DNA of 64,000 nt from Gnetum montanum (lineage: Eukaryota; Streptophyta; Gnetopsida; Gnetales; Gnetaceae), in the NCBI GenBank assembly GCA_015680685.1, contig MNCI01004262.1, positions 404,478 through 468,477 on the forward strand. The letters are read 5' to 3'. This document shows, one piece after another, positions 46,172-59,339 of the stretch; the first letter of the stretch is position 1; each line of letters opens with the position of its first letter. The translations under genes were made by a program, and so were the position numbers. A model generated the notes under the pieces. It searched no databases and had not been told where the DNA came from. It was given only the letters and a program-made list of their open reading frames with translations.

Positions 46172-47284
46172 TTTCATATCGGAGCATTAGATCTCTATCT
46201 TGATGTGGTTTTTGACAATGGTGCAATGTGGAAACAATGTTTTTTTAATATTATTGCACTTTGTAGTTTGAGGAAGATTGCTCACTTATAGTTTTTGCTT
46301 GGTCAAAGAGATTTCACTCTCACATTTTTTTGCATTCTTGTGCACTATAGAACTAGAAAATAGAAACCATTACTGCTGTGGCAATGAGCATATTTTCTTT
46401 TGCTGTTTTGGAGAGTTGGTCTAGTTGTGCTCTTTGCAATTTTTCTTTGTGCGATACTCTAATGTCTACAATGTTGGCCTGCAATAGCTTGTCATTATGT
46501 AAATGTTTTCAAAGGTTGAGCATGATTTGGTTTAACTTGAGTGATCTTAAGGCTAACGGATGCTTATTCCCTCCTATGCATAGCTGGATTTTGTGAATTA
46601 TGTATGCACTTTTTTCATTCTGGCTTGCATATCCAGCATTCATCATTGTTATTATGATTTCTAGTGTTTTTTCATGTTGGCCAATGAATTAGCATCATTA
46701 AATAGGATTTTCTTTTGGTGCTTTGGCCTCCCCCTGGGCACCTTAGGCTAGAATAATTGAATAAATTATGTTTATACCATGTTTAATTTGGTAATTTATC
46801 AAATTTATGGATATTTTTGTATATGTATGCATCATTTTTTGTATGAATTATAACAAGTGATCTATATAATTTTGTATAATTAGAAAGTAGCCACAACATC
46901 TTTAATTATGCAAAATTATGTACTAAGAGTTTTTGGATCACATATGGTACGCAACATTAAAAATTATGATTAATCATATGTAATATGATAAAATTTATCC
47001 CACAAGAGTTTTTATTGTATTTAATATGATTAATTAGGATAATATGTTAAATTATGTTTCTTAATTTACCCACAGGGATTAAGGAATATAATTTAATAGT
47101 TTCATCATAAGGATATATGAATCTATTTAAATTAAAATTTAGTCCACAGGCAATTTTGTATCATTTGATTCATATTTTTCATGATTTACATTGGTAAACA
47201 TGTCTTATGGTATTTTAACCTCAAATTTAGTGACATAAGCATGTTTGATTATGCAATTATACAACTTGTAAGCTAAACTAATTC
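46172..47284 (+). other. E8 leader between primer site and gag
   Basis: Non-coding and AT-rich, especially 46740-47280. The open stretch at 46378-46596 has no domain. Long leaders are common in copia elements. Confidence 0.55.
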
Positions 47285-50200
47285 TAAATTTGACATTCAT
47301 GAATTAAAGGGTGATAATTATAAGGTGTGGAAGGAGAGAATTCTTCTTCATTTAGGCTGGATGGACATTGATTATGCCATCTGTAAGGATGAACCACTTG
47401 TTGTTATAGCAATTAGCCATCCAAATGATATTGGTAATTATGAAATATGGAAGCAATCTAATCGCCTCTATGTCATGTTCATAAAAATCAAGATCTCAGC
47501 TAACATGCATGGTTCACTAGAATAGTATGACAATGTGCATGCTTTGTTAAAGGCCATTGATGAAAAATTTGAATCACCAAACAAGGAATTGGCTAGGACC
47601 TCGATAATGAAGTTCTCATCCATGAGGCTCACTAAAATTTGTGGTGTGCGTGAGCACATCATGCAAATGAGGGATAAAGAAACTTAGCTTAAAACACTTG
47701 AGGTTGAGATGTTAGAATCTTACTTGTGCACTACATCTTAAACATGCTCCTACCACAGTACAGACCCTTTAATATTTCTTATAACACACATAAGGACAAA
47801 TGGTCAAGTAATGTACTAATGACCATGTGTGTGCAAGAAGAGGGGAGACTTGCTATGGAAGCAAAAGAGAGTGTGCATTTGACTACACAAGAAAAGAATA
47901 AAGGACAAGCTAAAGGTAAGTGGAAGATCAAATTTCTTGCATAAGTTGATATTAAGAAAGAACCCAAATGCTTTTCAACAAAAAGAAAGAGCACATAAAG
48001 AAAGATTGTTCTAAATATCAGAAATGGTTTGAAAAGAAAGGTACTCAAATCTCACTTGTTTGTTTTGAATCTAAGATGGTTGATGTTGGCCATGACAGAT
48101 GGTGGATTGATTCTAGTTCTACAATCCATGTCACTAATTCCTTGTAGGGGTGAAAAACCTAAGGAAACCAATGGAAAGTAAGTCATGCACCTATTCAACC
48201 AACAAGATGCACTCACATGTGGAGGTAATTAAAACATGCATTTTAGTTTTAAGTAGTGGTTTTGTTTTAGAATTGGAAAGACATTTTATATTCCAATTTT
48301 TTCAAGGAATTTAATTTCTATTTGAAGGATTGTATCATTGGGATTTTCCTTTAATTTTTTAGACACTATATTCAGTTTACATTATAGGTTTGAACTTATT
48401 GGAAATGGTACATTGATAGAAGGTCTTTTAAAAATTAATTTATAAAATGAAACTTCTTATACTTCTATGCATGTTCATGTTGGCATTAAGAGATGTGTTA
48501 TGAATGATGAATCCTCTATGTTGTGGCATTGTAGATCAGGACATATCTCTATTGAAAGAATAAAGAAATTAGTAAATGATGTAGTATTTAGTACTCTGAA
48601 TTTTACTAACTTTGGCACTTGTGTGAACTGCATAAAGGGAAAGTAGATCAATATGTCAAAGAAAGATGCCAAGCGGAGTTCAAACATATTAAAGATCATA
48701 CATATAGGTATTTGTAGTCTAGATATGGATGCGTATGGTCAAAATTATTTCATTACCTTTATTGATGATTACTCATGATATATGTATCCCTACCTACATC
48801 ATAACAAGAGTGAAGATTTAAATGCCTTTAAGGTGTTTAAGGCTAAAGTAGAGAAATAATGTGGTAAGAAAATAAAGATAGTGAGATCTGATAGAGGTGG
48901 TGAATACTATGGTAGATATATTGATGATGGACAAGCACCTAGTCCATTTGCTAAGTTTTTTCAAGAGAATGGGATTGTTGCCCAGTACACTATGCCTGGT
49001 TCTCCAGACCATAATGGTGTGGCAAACAGAAGGAATTGAACATTATTGAACATGGTGTGGAGTATGCTTAATGGCTCCAAGCTTCCTAAGTTCTTGTGGA
49101 CTGAAGCTCTCAAGATGGTAGTTTCTATATTAAACCAAGTTCCAACCAAGGCTATCTTAAAGACACCATTTGAATTATGGAAAGGTTGGAAACTAAGTTT
49201 GCGACATATACGCATTTGTGGATGCCTGTTTGAAGTAAGAGTCTATAATCCAAAAGAAAAGAAGCTAAACCTAAGGACCATAAGTGGATATTTCATTGGA
49301 TATGTTGAATGTTCTAAAGGATACAAATTTTATTGCCCATCACATACTACTAGGTTTGTGGAATTAAGAAATGCTAAATTTTTGAAGAATGACTTGATTA
49401 GTGGAAGTAGTAGATCTTGGAACATTTTTCCTAACATAGATCATATTGATGCTCAACCCACTATTTCAAATGATAGACTTATTGTTGTGCATAATACACC
49501 TAGAGCACAAATGCGTATTGAACAACAACTAGTCATTGAAGTTCCACAAACTACTAATTAAGAAGCAGTAGATTCAACTAAACAACAAATACCAGAACTT
49601 GTTGAACATCATGATCCTCAATAGAATAATGAACCAACATTAAGAAGATCTACTAGAGTAAGGCAATCAGTGATTCCTAGTGACTATATGGTGTATCTAC
49701 AGGAGTCTGACTACAACATGGAATCTAAAAATGATCTCAAAACATTTTTACAAGCCATGAGTTATAAGGAATCTAACTTGTGGTATGATGCCATGAAAGA
49801 TGAAATGAACTCTATATCATCTAATGGAGTTTGGGATCTTGTCAAGTTGCCTAATGGTGTAAAAGCCATTAGATGCAAATGGGCCTTCAAGACTAAGAAA
49901 GACTTATTAGACAATGTTGAAAGATATAAGGCCATACTTGTTGCTAAAGGGTCACTCATAAAGAGGGAATAGATTACAAGCAGAGCTTTTCTTCTATATC
50001 TAAGAAGGACTCCCTTCATGTTATCATGGCACTGGTTGCCAATTTTGATCTTGAATTGCATCAAATAGATGTGAAAATAGCATTTCTTAATGGTGATCTA
50101 GAGGAAGAGGTTTATATGAAACAACTTGAAGGAGCTTTCTCTAGTGATGGTGAGCAATTGGTATGTAAACTCAAGAAATGCATATATGGATTGAAATAGG

Positions 50201-51278
50201 CCTCCCATCAATGGTACTTAAAATTCCATGATATAATCACTTCATTTTGGTTTTTAAGAAAGCATCATAAATCAATGTATATACCAAAAGGTTATTGAGA
50301 GAAAAACTTGTTTCCTTGTTGTATATGTGGATGATATCCTTCTTGCAACCAATAATAGTGGATTTCTATACAAGGTGAAACACTTTCTCTCTAAGAATTT
50401 CAACATGAAGGATATGGGTGAGGCATCTTAGGTCCTTGGCATATAGATCCATAGGGATAGATCTAGATGTATTTTGGGACTATCGCAGGAAACCTACATC
50501 AATAAAGTTTTAGAGAGGTTTCGGATAAAAGATTGTTCACCAAGTATAGAATCCATTATGAAGGGTGATAGGTTCAATTTGAACTAGTGCTAGGAATGAT
50601 TTAGAGAAAAGTCAAATGAGCAACATTTTATATGCTTTAGTTGTCAAAAGCCTTATGTATGCTCAGGTCTATACAAGACCTGACATTGCATTTGTTGTAG
50701 GAATGCTAGGTAGATATCAGAGTAATCTAGGTATTTACCATTGGAGGGCTACAAAGAAAGTGATGAGGTACCGTCAACGTACAAAAGACTACATGCTTAT
50801 GTATAAACAAACTAAATCCTTGAAGGTGACTAGCTACTCCGACTCAGACTTTGCTAGCTATGTTGATTCACAGAAAACAACATCTGATTATGTTTTTATG
50901 CTTGCTAGAGGAGCTATATCCTTGAGGAGTGGAAATGAAACTTTGGTTGGTACTTCCACCATGGAGGCAAAGTTCATTTCTTGTTTTGAGGCTACTTCAC
51001 ATGGTGTATGGCTAAAGAGTTTTATATCAAGGATTAGAACTATGGATTCTATATCTAGGCCATTAAGAATGTTTTTTGACAATTAAGTTGTTGTCTTTAA
51101 GGCTTAGAATAATAAGAGTGGCAGTCGAAGTAAACACATTGACATCAAGTACTTAGCCATAAGGGAACGCATTAAGGAAAACAAAGTGGTTATTGTACAT
51201 ATAAGCATTGAATTAATGATAGCGGATCCTTTGATAAAAGGAATGCCACCGAAGTCATTTAAGGATCATGTAGTTTAG
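47285..51278 (+). pseudogene. Ty1/copia gag-pol polyprotein, decayed
   Basis: Gag: MWKERILLHLGWMDIDYAI (47325-47525), continuing LLKAIDEKFESPNKELAR. A knuckle remnant EHIKKDC is near 47985. Protease: WWIDSSSTIHVTN near 48100-48140, with the usual DSGA changed to DSSS. Integrase: LWHCRSGHISIERIKKL, CVNCIKGK, FIDDYS, VRSDRGGEYYG, then NGVANRRN (48520-49040), where the final catalytic Glu position (AERKN) reads Asn. The rest of integrase is open at 49046-49561. RT: LWYDAMKDEMNSI and VKAIRCKWAFKTK (49670-49960), FLNGDLEEEVYMKQ, IYGLK-stop-AS (a CAG-to-TAG change) and an intact YVDDILLA at about 50325. RNase H: 50616-51086, with YTRPDIAFVVGML and TSTMEAKFISCFEA, ending near KGMPPKSFKDHV at 51278. 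Many stops rule out function. Confidence 0.94.
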
Positions 51279-51591
51279 ATGGGACTTGGTTCCATAATGT
51301 AATTTTTTGTATGTACAACTTACAGTATTAATGAAACTCTTATTCACTTGTGCTATTTTCTCATATGGTTTGTGCATATATTTACTAGAGAAAATACACA
51401 TATGGAAGGACCTAGCATGAACATTAGGTTTATTCATAAAGTTAAGTTACCATATAAGGAATTATGTTTGAGAGATAATGCATTGTAATACATGGAAGAT
51501 AATACTCACATTAAAATGAACTATTGCCATGATTCATGCACTTATTTCTTGAACTTTGGACTTGATTCTATATGGAGACCAAGTGGGAGAT

Positions 51592-52066
51592 TGTAGCATG
51601 CATTATCCACTAACATACTTTATGCATTAGTTAATGCATGAAAGTGTCCACCATGTCTACTAATGCATTTTTATGAGTTGGTTAATGCATCAATGTGGTC
51701 TCCATATCTGGTAATGCATTTTTTATGCATGGGCATTGGGTCTCTTATGGTAATCAATCCTGTGCCTAGAAATTCATTCTTGATGGGAGAACAAAGGCAC
51801 CATGAATCACAACAGGATTATAGTTCTAGTCCCTTTCATAGATGCTTGAAGATTTCATAAATCATTGCTATAAAGTGCCCATGTGAAAGAAGAATTAGAA
51901 CATCAAATTTAATTTGAGGCATTAAGGGCTAGAGGTTAATTCCATTTGCTAAAGAATTGTGCATTTTTAGTTATTTATGCATGTGAATTTCTTATGCCAT
52001 TTGCTTCCACATTCTATACTTTGATTACTTGTGCCATTTGGTTTTCTACGCAATTATTTTCTGACA
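51592..52066 (+). repeat. 3' LTR of E8 (475 bp)
   Basis: TGTAGCATG...TTTTCTGACA, preceded by the polypurine tract AAGTGGGAGA (51581-51590). It is 101 bp shorter than the 5' LTR, which two 50-bp repeat units account for. Confidence 0.9.
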
Positions 52067-53442
52067 CTTCTTTCCATCCAAAGTTCGCAATCACTTCACA
52101 CATGAGGTGGCTGAGCTTGGCCTTGCATCTAGTTGAGCTTCATAAGTGTAGGTGTAGGTAGTGTAGAAGAAGAACTTGGCCTCCAGGTGCTCTAGATTGA
52201 CCAACAATTCTGGCAACTCCACGTTGCTTTTGGCGATCGCTCTTGGAATGTACAACCTTGATGCTATCACTCCCACCTTATGTTTTGTAGCATCCACCTA
52301 GAACACTGTCTCCAACAACTAGCAGGCAAATAGGAGGTGACGTTTTGCACCTAGCTCAGAAGTACTTCCACTAATTGTGTAGGGGTGAATAAAGTCATTG
52401 CATTTACAGGAGTATCATCACCTAGCAAGTATTAATTATCATTTGATGTCATAGCACAAATATTCATGGAAGGTGATAATCTGTAGTTGTAATCATGAAA
52501 ATCAATGATTTAAAAGAAAATTAGATATTTTCCAATGTACCTAGCAGCCCAGCTGAATGTACATGTGAATTTCCATAGCCAATAGCCTACTATACAATGT
52601 TGACGATTAGCACATATCTTATTAAATTTAGATAGGGTTAAGCTAGAAAAAAACATAAGCTTTCAAAGCAACACTACAAAATGAAATTAGTTGCATCACA
52701 TAGCATAGACATAGGTATTTAAGGAAATGATTTAAGTAATAAACATCCAAGCATTTCATACAAATGATATCAAGATAATGATAGTGACAAGTGCATATAT
52801 CTTTGATTATTAGAGGTAGCATCATATCTAAGGTAAATTTAGTTCAAATGTTGTACCTCAATTCCTATTTCATTACATGGTTTAACATTTTAAGAATGCT
52901 TAAATTTATAAGGAATCCCTCCAAATTCATCCCATTTTAGGCAAAGAGCTTTAGTCATCTTATAAGTCAAAGTTAATCCTTGTGAAAAAAACTTATTAAA
53001 TTTAATAACATTTGGCCTTGCTCCACCTAGCATACCATGTTTAAAATAATTTTAACTTGATTTTTATCCTACCTTTACCTTATTATAACTTTATTTTACC
53101 TTGTTTCATTGAGTCTCACCTTACTTTTACTTCATAGTAACCTTACCCAATGAAATAGCCTTCCTACTTTGGCCTGCCAAGGCCTAAAACTAGCAATATC
53201 ATGACCTACCAAGGCCTAAAATTGGCAATATCATAGCCCATCAAGGCCAAAAATTAGCAGCATTATGCCCCGATAAGGCTATAAACCAGTAAAACTATAG
53301 CTCAAAAAGGCCTAAAATTAGCAAAATATGACCTTAATTGACCATGTTGGGCCATATGTAGCCTACTTTACCTTGTTTGGCCTTGTTCCCCACTATGTTT
53401 TGACCTTACTTGACCTTATTTTACATTATTGTCTATCATTGT
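52067..53442. other. Region between E8 and E9 without a recognisable gene
   Basis: A minus-strand open stretch at 52297-52091 (DATKHKVGVIASRLYIPRAI) reads plausibly as protein, but I know no family for it. The rest is AT-rich. A 32-bp minisatellite occupies 53179-53338. E9 starts at 53443 with ATTGT as its left flank. Confidence 0.45.
53179..53338. repeat. 32-bp minisatellite, five units
   Basis: AAGG cores lie at 53179, 53211, 53243, 53275 and 53307, exactly 32 bases apart. The unit is close to AAGGCCTAAAATTAGCAATA followed by TCATGACCTACC. Flanking CCTTACTTGACC-type words suggest further decayed units on both sides. Confidence 0.9.
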
Positions 53443-54285
53443 TGATGAGTAGCAAGCAGTTCCTATGCCCAACCATATGAATGATGAGCATCCACTAAGC
53501 CATCCAATTGAATTCTATAGACTTTAGCTCTCTAAGTACACTAGGCCTAGGTAGTGAATCTAACAAATGTGATCATTGTCTTCTCAGTTTCACTTGTGAA
53601 GTGGAAGTGTACGGTTAAGTGTAACTAAGTCATGTGATTTTTATTATTTTATGTTTATTACCTAGTTTGCCTAAGTTCCAAAAATAAAGTAATTAAATTT
53701 CTAATTAATATAATAACTAATTAATGCTTAACTAGTCCTAACATAAGCATACATTCCCATCTTCCCTACACATCCTAAACATGTTATAACGCTACTAGGA
53801 TACTAAGCATTAAGTGCTACTGGGATTACCAAGTGTTAAGCGTATGCTTGAGATGGTCATACTTATGTGCTTTAATCATCTAAAATTAATTAATTAATTA
53901 AATGCATTCAAGTAAATTACATGAATAATAAATGCATTAAGTAAACATTAGGCTAAGTACAAGTGCTGCAAGGTTTATGAAGAAAGCTCATCTTTATTGT
54001 CGATCATATTAAGATGCTCAGGTACATTAGTGCTCAAATAAAGATTTGTATACTTTTCAACTCCTATTGTGGGCACTTAGAAAATATTAGAACTCTGGAG
54101 AATCAAAAATGCAGGAGTTCGACTACACCTAATGCATGGATTCCATAAATGTGGCTAGTGAGCATTTATTTATAGGCAATATAAGACATTGCATTAATAG
54201 GGTCATGTCAACTCATCAAACCATGCATTAACATAATCACCTCAATGACATCTTATCAACACACCCTAAGGAAGATGCTTCATCA
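53443..54285 (-). repeat. 3' LTR of E9 (843 bp)
   Basis: Plus strand begins TGATGA and ends TCATCA; on the minus strand it runs TGATGAAGC...CTCATCA, like the E6 LTR. A minus-strand TATA box GCCTATAAATA lies near 54170-54180. The U3 lacks the GATATC cluster of E6 but has TTAATGCA twice. Confidence 0.85.
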
Positions 54286-54299
54286 TACCCCCATGACTA
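54286..54299 (-). other. Polypurine tract of E9
   Basis: Minus-strand TAGTCATGGGGGTA stands directly before TGATGA, matching 38361-38374. The preceding codons (GAGGATGAGTTTTCATT) also match E6 (GAGGACAAGTTTTCATT). Confidence 0.85.
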
Positions 54300-57200
54300 A
54301 ATGAAAACTCATCCTCGAGTGAACAAAAGGAGGAACAAGTTTCTTTACAAAATTTTGGGAAGGTATGGGATTATTAACTAACTTAACAACACACAACTAA
54401 CTTAAATAAATACTAAGTGCCCAACTATATGGATTTATAATCATTAAAAAATTTAGTATTCATGATAAAAAAAATTAAACACCATGACAAAAATTGATAG
54501 CACAAGTCCTCTAGCAGCTTGAAGACGAGAAGAAAATAAATGACCCCAAGTGATGAAGCTTCTTGAGGTTTCAAAGGACTTTCTCCTACCTTTGGTGCAT
54601 GTGGCTATTGTGATTATGACTATCCAAATGTAGCTACAACTTCTGGTAGAAGATGGAAAGCATCTAGTAATGCTTTCCTCTTCTCCTCCTTAATCTTGAA
54701 ATCATACATAGTCTATGTAGTATCGTAAATATGGGTTCATATGGGAACATCCCAAGGATAGGGCATTATAGGAAACAATATCTTAACATTGGTAAACCAT
54801 GTAGTGAATTGTTTACATTCAATATTGAATTCCCTGGCTACATTCCAAAACTCTTGATAGTCATTCATTCTTTTGGCTAGGTTCTTTTCTATTTATCTTT
54901 GATTAGTGAGCTTCACCTTGCAAACCTTAAGTTCAACATTGGCTATTTCTAGCTTCTATTTTGTTTCTTTGTGGCACTTGGACTTGGCATCATACAGAAG
55001 GTATGAGTTGGCAAGTTGTTTCTACAATTCTAACCTTGGCCTTCTAGTGATTAGCATTACCAAGTTTGAGTAACATAGGTTGGAAAGCTTCATGTACTCC
55101 TTCATCTCCTCGATTAGTAGCTCCTTGAGAAAAATTTCATCTTTGTTGCACTAATTCAATCTATCAAAGATCTACTACCATACATCACCTCCTTGTTAGA
55201 GCTACTAGAGGGTCTCATTCATCTTCATCTTCATCAGTTGGATCTATTTTTTCTTTATCTCCTTTTGCAAGCCAACCTAGTCACTATAATGGTTCTTAAC
55301 CCTTTCAAATTTGAGGGCCTTGTTTGTCCAGGTAGTAATTTTAATTATAGACTTCTGGAAAAAGGGATGTACCTCCTCCATCGAGAGATTTCAATTTTCT
55401 TCTTTCAACCTTCTTAATTTAGTGTTCATCCTAGAAAGCTGCTCTTGCTATTGTTGAATGAATCCTACCATTTTACCCTTTTTCATTTTGACATTTTGCA
55501 AGTGATGGTTCTTGTGGGTTAGCTTGACATTCTTCTAGTGAACCTCTGATAAGTCCTTTGAATGTTCTATGTAGTGGCAGCATCTACTAAAGACTAATCA
55601 AAGATTGCTAACTCCTTTGCATACTCAGCCTCTTGAAGTTTTTCCTGAAGCTATTGAAAATCTTCATCTCATGCTATGTGCTAGCTAAGTACAATGGGAT
55701 CAATGAGATGGGCTTTTAATTTCACAACCTCAAAAGTCAATCGTTGATTCTACTTTGTAGCTACCTCAAGTTGGGCATTAGCAATGAGGACCTTGCTCTT
55801 GGCCTTAAGCAACTTCAACTAGTTTGCTAAAATGGTTTTTAGGATATCAAAGATATCTAGAATCAATTTCCTAGTTCCTAGTAGTTAGTTTAGCAACTCC
55901 TTGTGCTAAGCTACATTGAATTTTCCACTTCCTTCTCTTGAAAACACCTACATGTCTCTTAGTAAAGCAACAACTAGTACAAATGTTTTAGGGGTGTTGA
56001 ATGCATCAGACACTCAATTAATGACCACCTCTTTTACTATTTCCTATGCTTGATGCTGCATCATCAAAAAAGTTGCTCCTTTGCCTTCCTCCAAGTGCAC
56101 CGAAAAGGTAGCGACATTCCCAAAGATTTTTGAAAATTGTTGCTATTAAGAGAGGGAAACCATTACCTATAAAATGCTATGATTTGATCTTGTGGGAACT
56201 TACATTCTTTGAGTAGAAAACATTGTCATTGAACCCTCCATCTTGCTAATTGAATATGCCACCTCGTTGAGATAACTCAATGTTGGCCTATAAGTAAAGG
56301 ATTCACCACCACTCAGTCCTACTTGATACTACTACAAGAGTTACTCATAGAGTTTACATATGTACCCAATGGTAGTGTAGGACATTAGCATTGATTATTC
56401 ATGAGTGGGTGGTGATGGTAGCTACTCCTCTTTTATCACCTTGGCAGACACTTTATCCTTCATCATTTCCACCTAAGAGGTGACAGGGGCATGTTTGATA
56501 TTGTCATTGACATAGTAGGCTATTCCTCCCATTTTGAATAATTTATGAATGAGAAATAAAAAGAGGAGTGCCTTCATCCCACATTCCTTTTCTTTGAATC
56601 ACTTCTCTATGTCAAGATAGATTAGCTATGACAGGTTGACAGGAAATTTCTTGCTCGGAGTGGTGCACGCATTGGTAGAGAATGCTATCACCTTGTTGGG
56701 TCTCATTATCAAAAAAAGGTGATAGGCCATCATCTTGAAATATGCATGCTTTATTATTGTAAGTACACCATACTTCTTATAGTCAACTTTGTAGCACTAT
56801 TGGATCCACTCTTTTTGATGTCTAGGTTTGTTTATGTTGAAATTTCTATTAAGGTTTCCCTAGTTTGTAGCAACCCAAGGATCTTAGAAATGGTCTTCAC
56901 TAAGGAGGATATAGAAATTTCCTTGATCTTACAGTAGCATCATCCTGTCTATCATTCCAAAATAGATATGTTTCTTCCATGTACCATTCTCCACTAGAAG
57001 TGAGCATGGATCACATTAGATGTCGAAAGTTAAGCTTTAACATCTTTTGGGATAAAGTTTAGGAAAGATCCAAAGTTTAGTTTAGGAAGAATGACTTTTT
57101 GAATCTGCATGGATGCAATTTACCTCAAGCAAGCCTTCATCAGAGTGATGTCAAAATTCAATCTTCGTTTAGATGTCTCATCTCAGTGGGACTACTCTAT

Positions 57201-57383
57201 TTTAGCTTCTGAAATCTGATGGATAGATTCCACTTCAAGGTACTCTCAAAGAGGTCTTATTGCACAAGTTTTAGCTAACTACTCCTAGGGTAGCTCTACT
57301 TCCTAACCTCTTCTAGTTCTAGGCTAGTAGTCCCTTGGTTGGGATGGTCCTCCTTCCTGTAGGCATTTCGGTCTTAGTGTCAT
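54300..57383 (-). pseudogene. Third ORF of E9: plant transposon-protein-like domain plus coiled coil
   Basis: The minus-strand ATG at 57383 directly follows ATAACAG. The first residues (RPKCLQEGGPSQ) resemble E6 (APKRRQQEGPPQ). The main domain (57200-56500) has KVILPKLNFGSFLNF, ISISSLVKTISKILGLL, KKYGVLTIIKHAYFKMMAYH and KALLFLFLIHKLFKMGGIA. These match in order the E6 blocks VIMELNFGPF, VTVDFSIQSISEV, YGELTLEERIYFKIGTYH and KFMFPFPCLIRKL. From about 56100 to 54700 it is coiled-coil-like, with EEMKEYMKLSNL and LEIANVELKVCKVKL corresponding to E6 37660-37850. Many stops and frame changes. No signal peptide or membrane anchor seen. Confidence 0.65.
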
Positions 57384-59159
57384 CTGTTATCACAACATAA
57401 TCAAGGATTAGTGTTTGATGTGTAACTTTATACCATTTGAGTACCTTATCTCTTTGAGTTAGTTACACTTGGCTAAGTTGCAATCATGGTGGATTAATAA
57501 TTTTAATATTATTTTTTATTATTAATCGAATGGCTACCAAAGTTTGTTGGAAAGGTTTAACGCTTATTAATTAGTGATTTTAATATTATTTTATTGGTTA
57601 AACCTTATGGAAGTTAGAAAGTTTCCAAAAATATTTTGTCAGAAACCTAGGGTTTGTGGCCCCCATGACATAGAGCTCATCTCTAGTAGTTGTAGGAACA
57701 AAGAATAAGGTTAATTGGACAAGTAATGTGAAATTTATGGGCTTTGAAAACTACAAAAGCTCCTTTATTGTTTGGAAGCAAATGACAAAAATTTTCAAAG
57801 TGTCACACGATATTTATATATTTTTATGGCTGCATCGGCAAGGTTGCATTCACATGAGGAGCTGCATTGACAAGACGCCACCAACATGGCCAAAATAAAA
57901 ATTTCTCTTTGAAACTTTTGAAGAAAAATAAAGAGTTTTTGCATAAAAATGAAGTCCATAGAGACTCAAAAAGGTTAACAACACGAAAAAATGCTCAAAA
58001 TGGCTAGATAATTCATGAAAAAGGAGATTTATTAGGAGAATGGTTAAAGAAAACTTTAAAATGAGTATAAAATTGGATGCAATTGATGTAGATTACAAAT
58101 GATTTAAATGCAAAAAATGGTAAAAGGATGAGGAACTTAAGTAGCCTAACAAAGGAGTATGCAAGTGGGTCCTTCCCATAGTAGTCTTGTGCCCTTAATG
58201 CGCTTGCATGCCTTAAAACCAAGAAGTCCATGGACCCCATGGGTGATTAATGATTATGGATAGTTAAGGACTAAATCCCATAAGAAACTATTTAAGAATT
58301 TTGATACATCAAAGTAAGACATTGAACAAAACATGAAAAATGACAATGGGGTGAGTTATGGAAAGCATAGGTGGATGAGATGAGGAGTGGAATGGAGTCC
58401 TCTATCGTGGTCACATGAAGTCCCTTATGGATTCTATGGTTAATAGGACCTAATAACATTCATCCTTAGTTTGAATCAAAATCAATAACTTTCAATGAAT
58501 TCACGTTAACACTCCAAGATTGGTCCATCCATTAAAGGAACAAAAATATCCCCACAAATCAAACATCATTCCTAAAGAGAAGAAAAGAGAACTAGCAAGT
58601 GAGATGTGCCTTAGTTAGAGGGGACCTTTAGGCATGGGTAACATGTCTTTCTAGTCCCATATCCAGTGCTTATAGCCCATTATTTCATCTAATGGATGTG
58701 CTTTGAATTTCCATTATTAGTTTCTTTTGTGTTTTCTATTTTTTGTTTATTTTTTATGGAAACCACACCATGTAAAGACTTTTAGCTTCCTGTTATTAGT
58801 CCACAGTGGAATGGTCAGAAATCCATAAAAACTCATGCACCCAAGAGGCTAGGCAAGTATAAAGAACATTAACTTCCCTTGAAGTCATACCATTTTTTAT
58901 CCATTTAATCCTTCACAAGTTTGAAAACTGTCAAGATCACAGGTTCATTATAAGTCTTATTTAAGAAGGAACCACATATTTCCAAAGCAAGGAAACATCA
59001 TAGAGTTTTATGGATGGATGGATGATGTAGACTCACTACTTGTTATCATGAAAAAGAACCCATGTCTGAGTTATCAATACCAAAATTCAGAGATAGAATG
59101 TAGACATTAGTAATCAAATAACATTATAGTACAAACCATCATCAATCAATAGCTAAAAT
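57384..59159 (-). other. Leader and non-coding spacer of E9
   Basis: Counterpart of 33546-35392 in E6 and 904-2300 in E1. Bases 58625-58655 carry the TTTAGGCATGGGTAACATGT block. Bases 59020-59050 resemble 2184-2210. No protein-coding family is visible; the open stretch at 58240-58013 on the minus strand is not recognisable. Confidence 0.55.
57808..57885 (-). promoter_or_regulatory. Possible promoter-like module before the third ORF of E9
   Basis: On the minus strand CAATGCAGC and CGATGCAGC precede ATATATAAATA (plus 57811-57820). The position equals that of the E6 and E1 modules, but the repeated word is ATGCAGC rather than GATATC. The E9 LTR U3 also carries AATGCA words before its TATA box. 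Weaker than the E6 case. Confidence 0.3.
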
Positions 59160-59335
59160 TTCACTTAGTCCTAGCAACAATAAAGAAAAATAAAAAAACA
59201 TAAGAAAAGCATTAAAAATTCAAACCAAATAAAGTAAAATATAGAATAAATTGTAAAATATATAAGAAAGAGAAAAGTGTACTAAAGATGGTGCAAAACA
59301 AATTGTAAAAAATAGAAAAAATGAAAAATTGAGGA
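59160..59335 (-). repeat. Pyrimidine-rich tract (sense) after E9 integrase
   Basis: The plus strand is A-rich with G (AATAAAGAAAAATAAAAAAAC and so on), so the sense strand is U-rich. Directly downstream of integrase, as in E1. Confidence 0.6.
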
Positions 59336-59339
59336 GCCA

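Larger units (their letters stand above)
45596..52066 (+). mobile_element. E8: near-complete Ty1/copia element
   Basis: 5' LTR 45596-46171, primer site about 46174-46186, leader to 47284, gag-pol 47285-51278, polypurine tract 51581-51590, 3' LTR 51592-52066. All copia domains are present in the order gag, protease, integrase, RT, RNase H, but with many stops and frameshifts. The last 52 bases of the two LTRs differ at about 6 places, 5 of them transitions, so the insertion is old. The five bases next to each LTR (CCTCA and CTTCT) do not match as a target-site duplication. Confidence 0.93.

Noticed and set aside
52091-52297. Host gene fragment on the minus strand
   Set aside because: The 68-codon stretch reads plausibly but matches no family I recognise, and no exon borders or neighbours support it.
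53179-53338. CRISPR-like array (regular 32-bp repeats; also the 23- and 24-bp arrays at 12449-13003)
   Set aside because: Units are directly adjacent with no unique spacers, and the setting is a plant nuclear genome full of retroelements. These are minisatellites.
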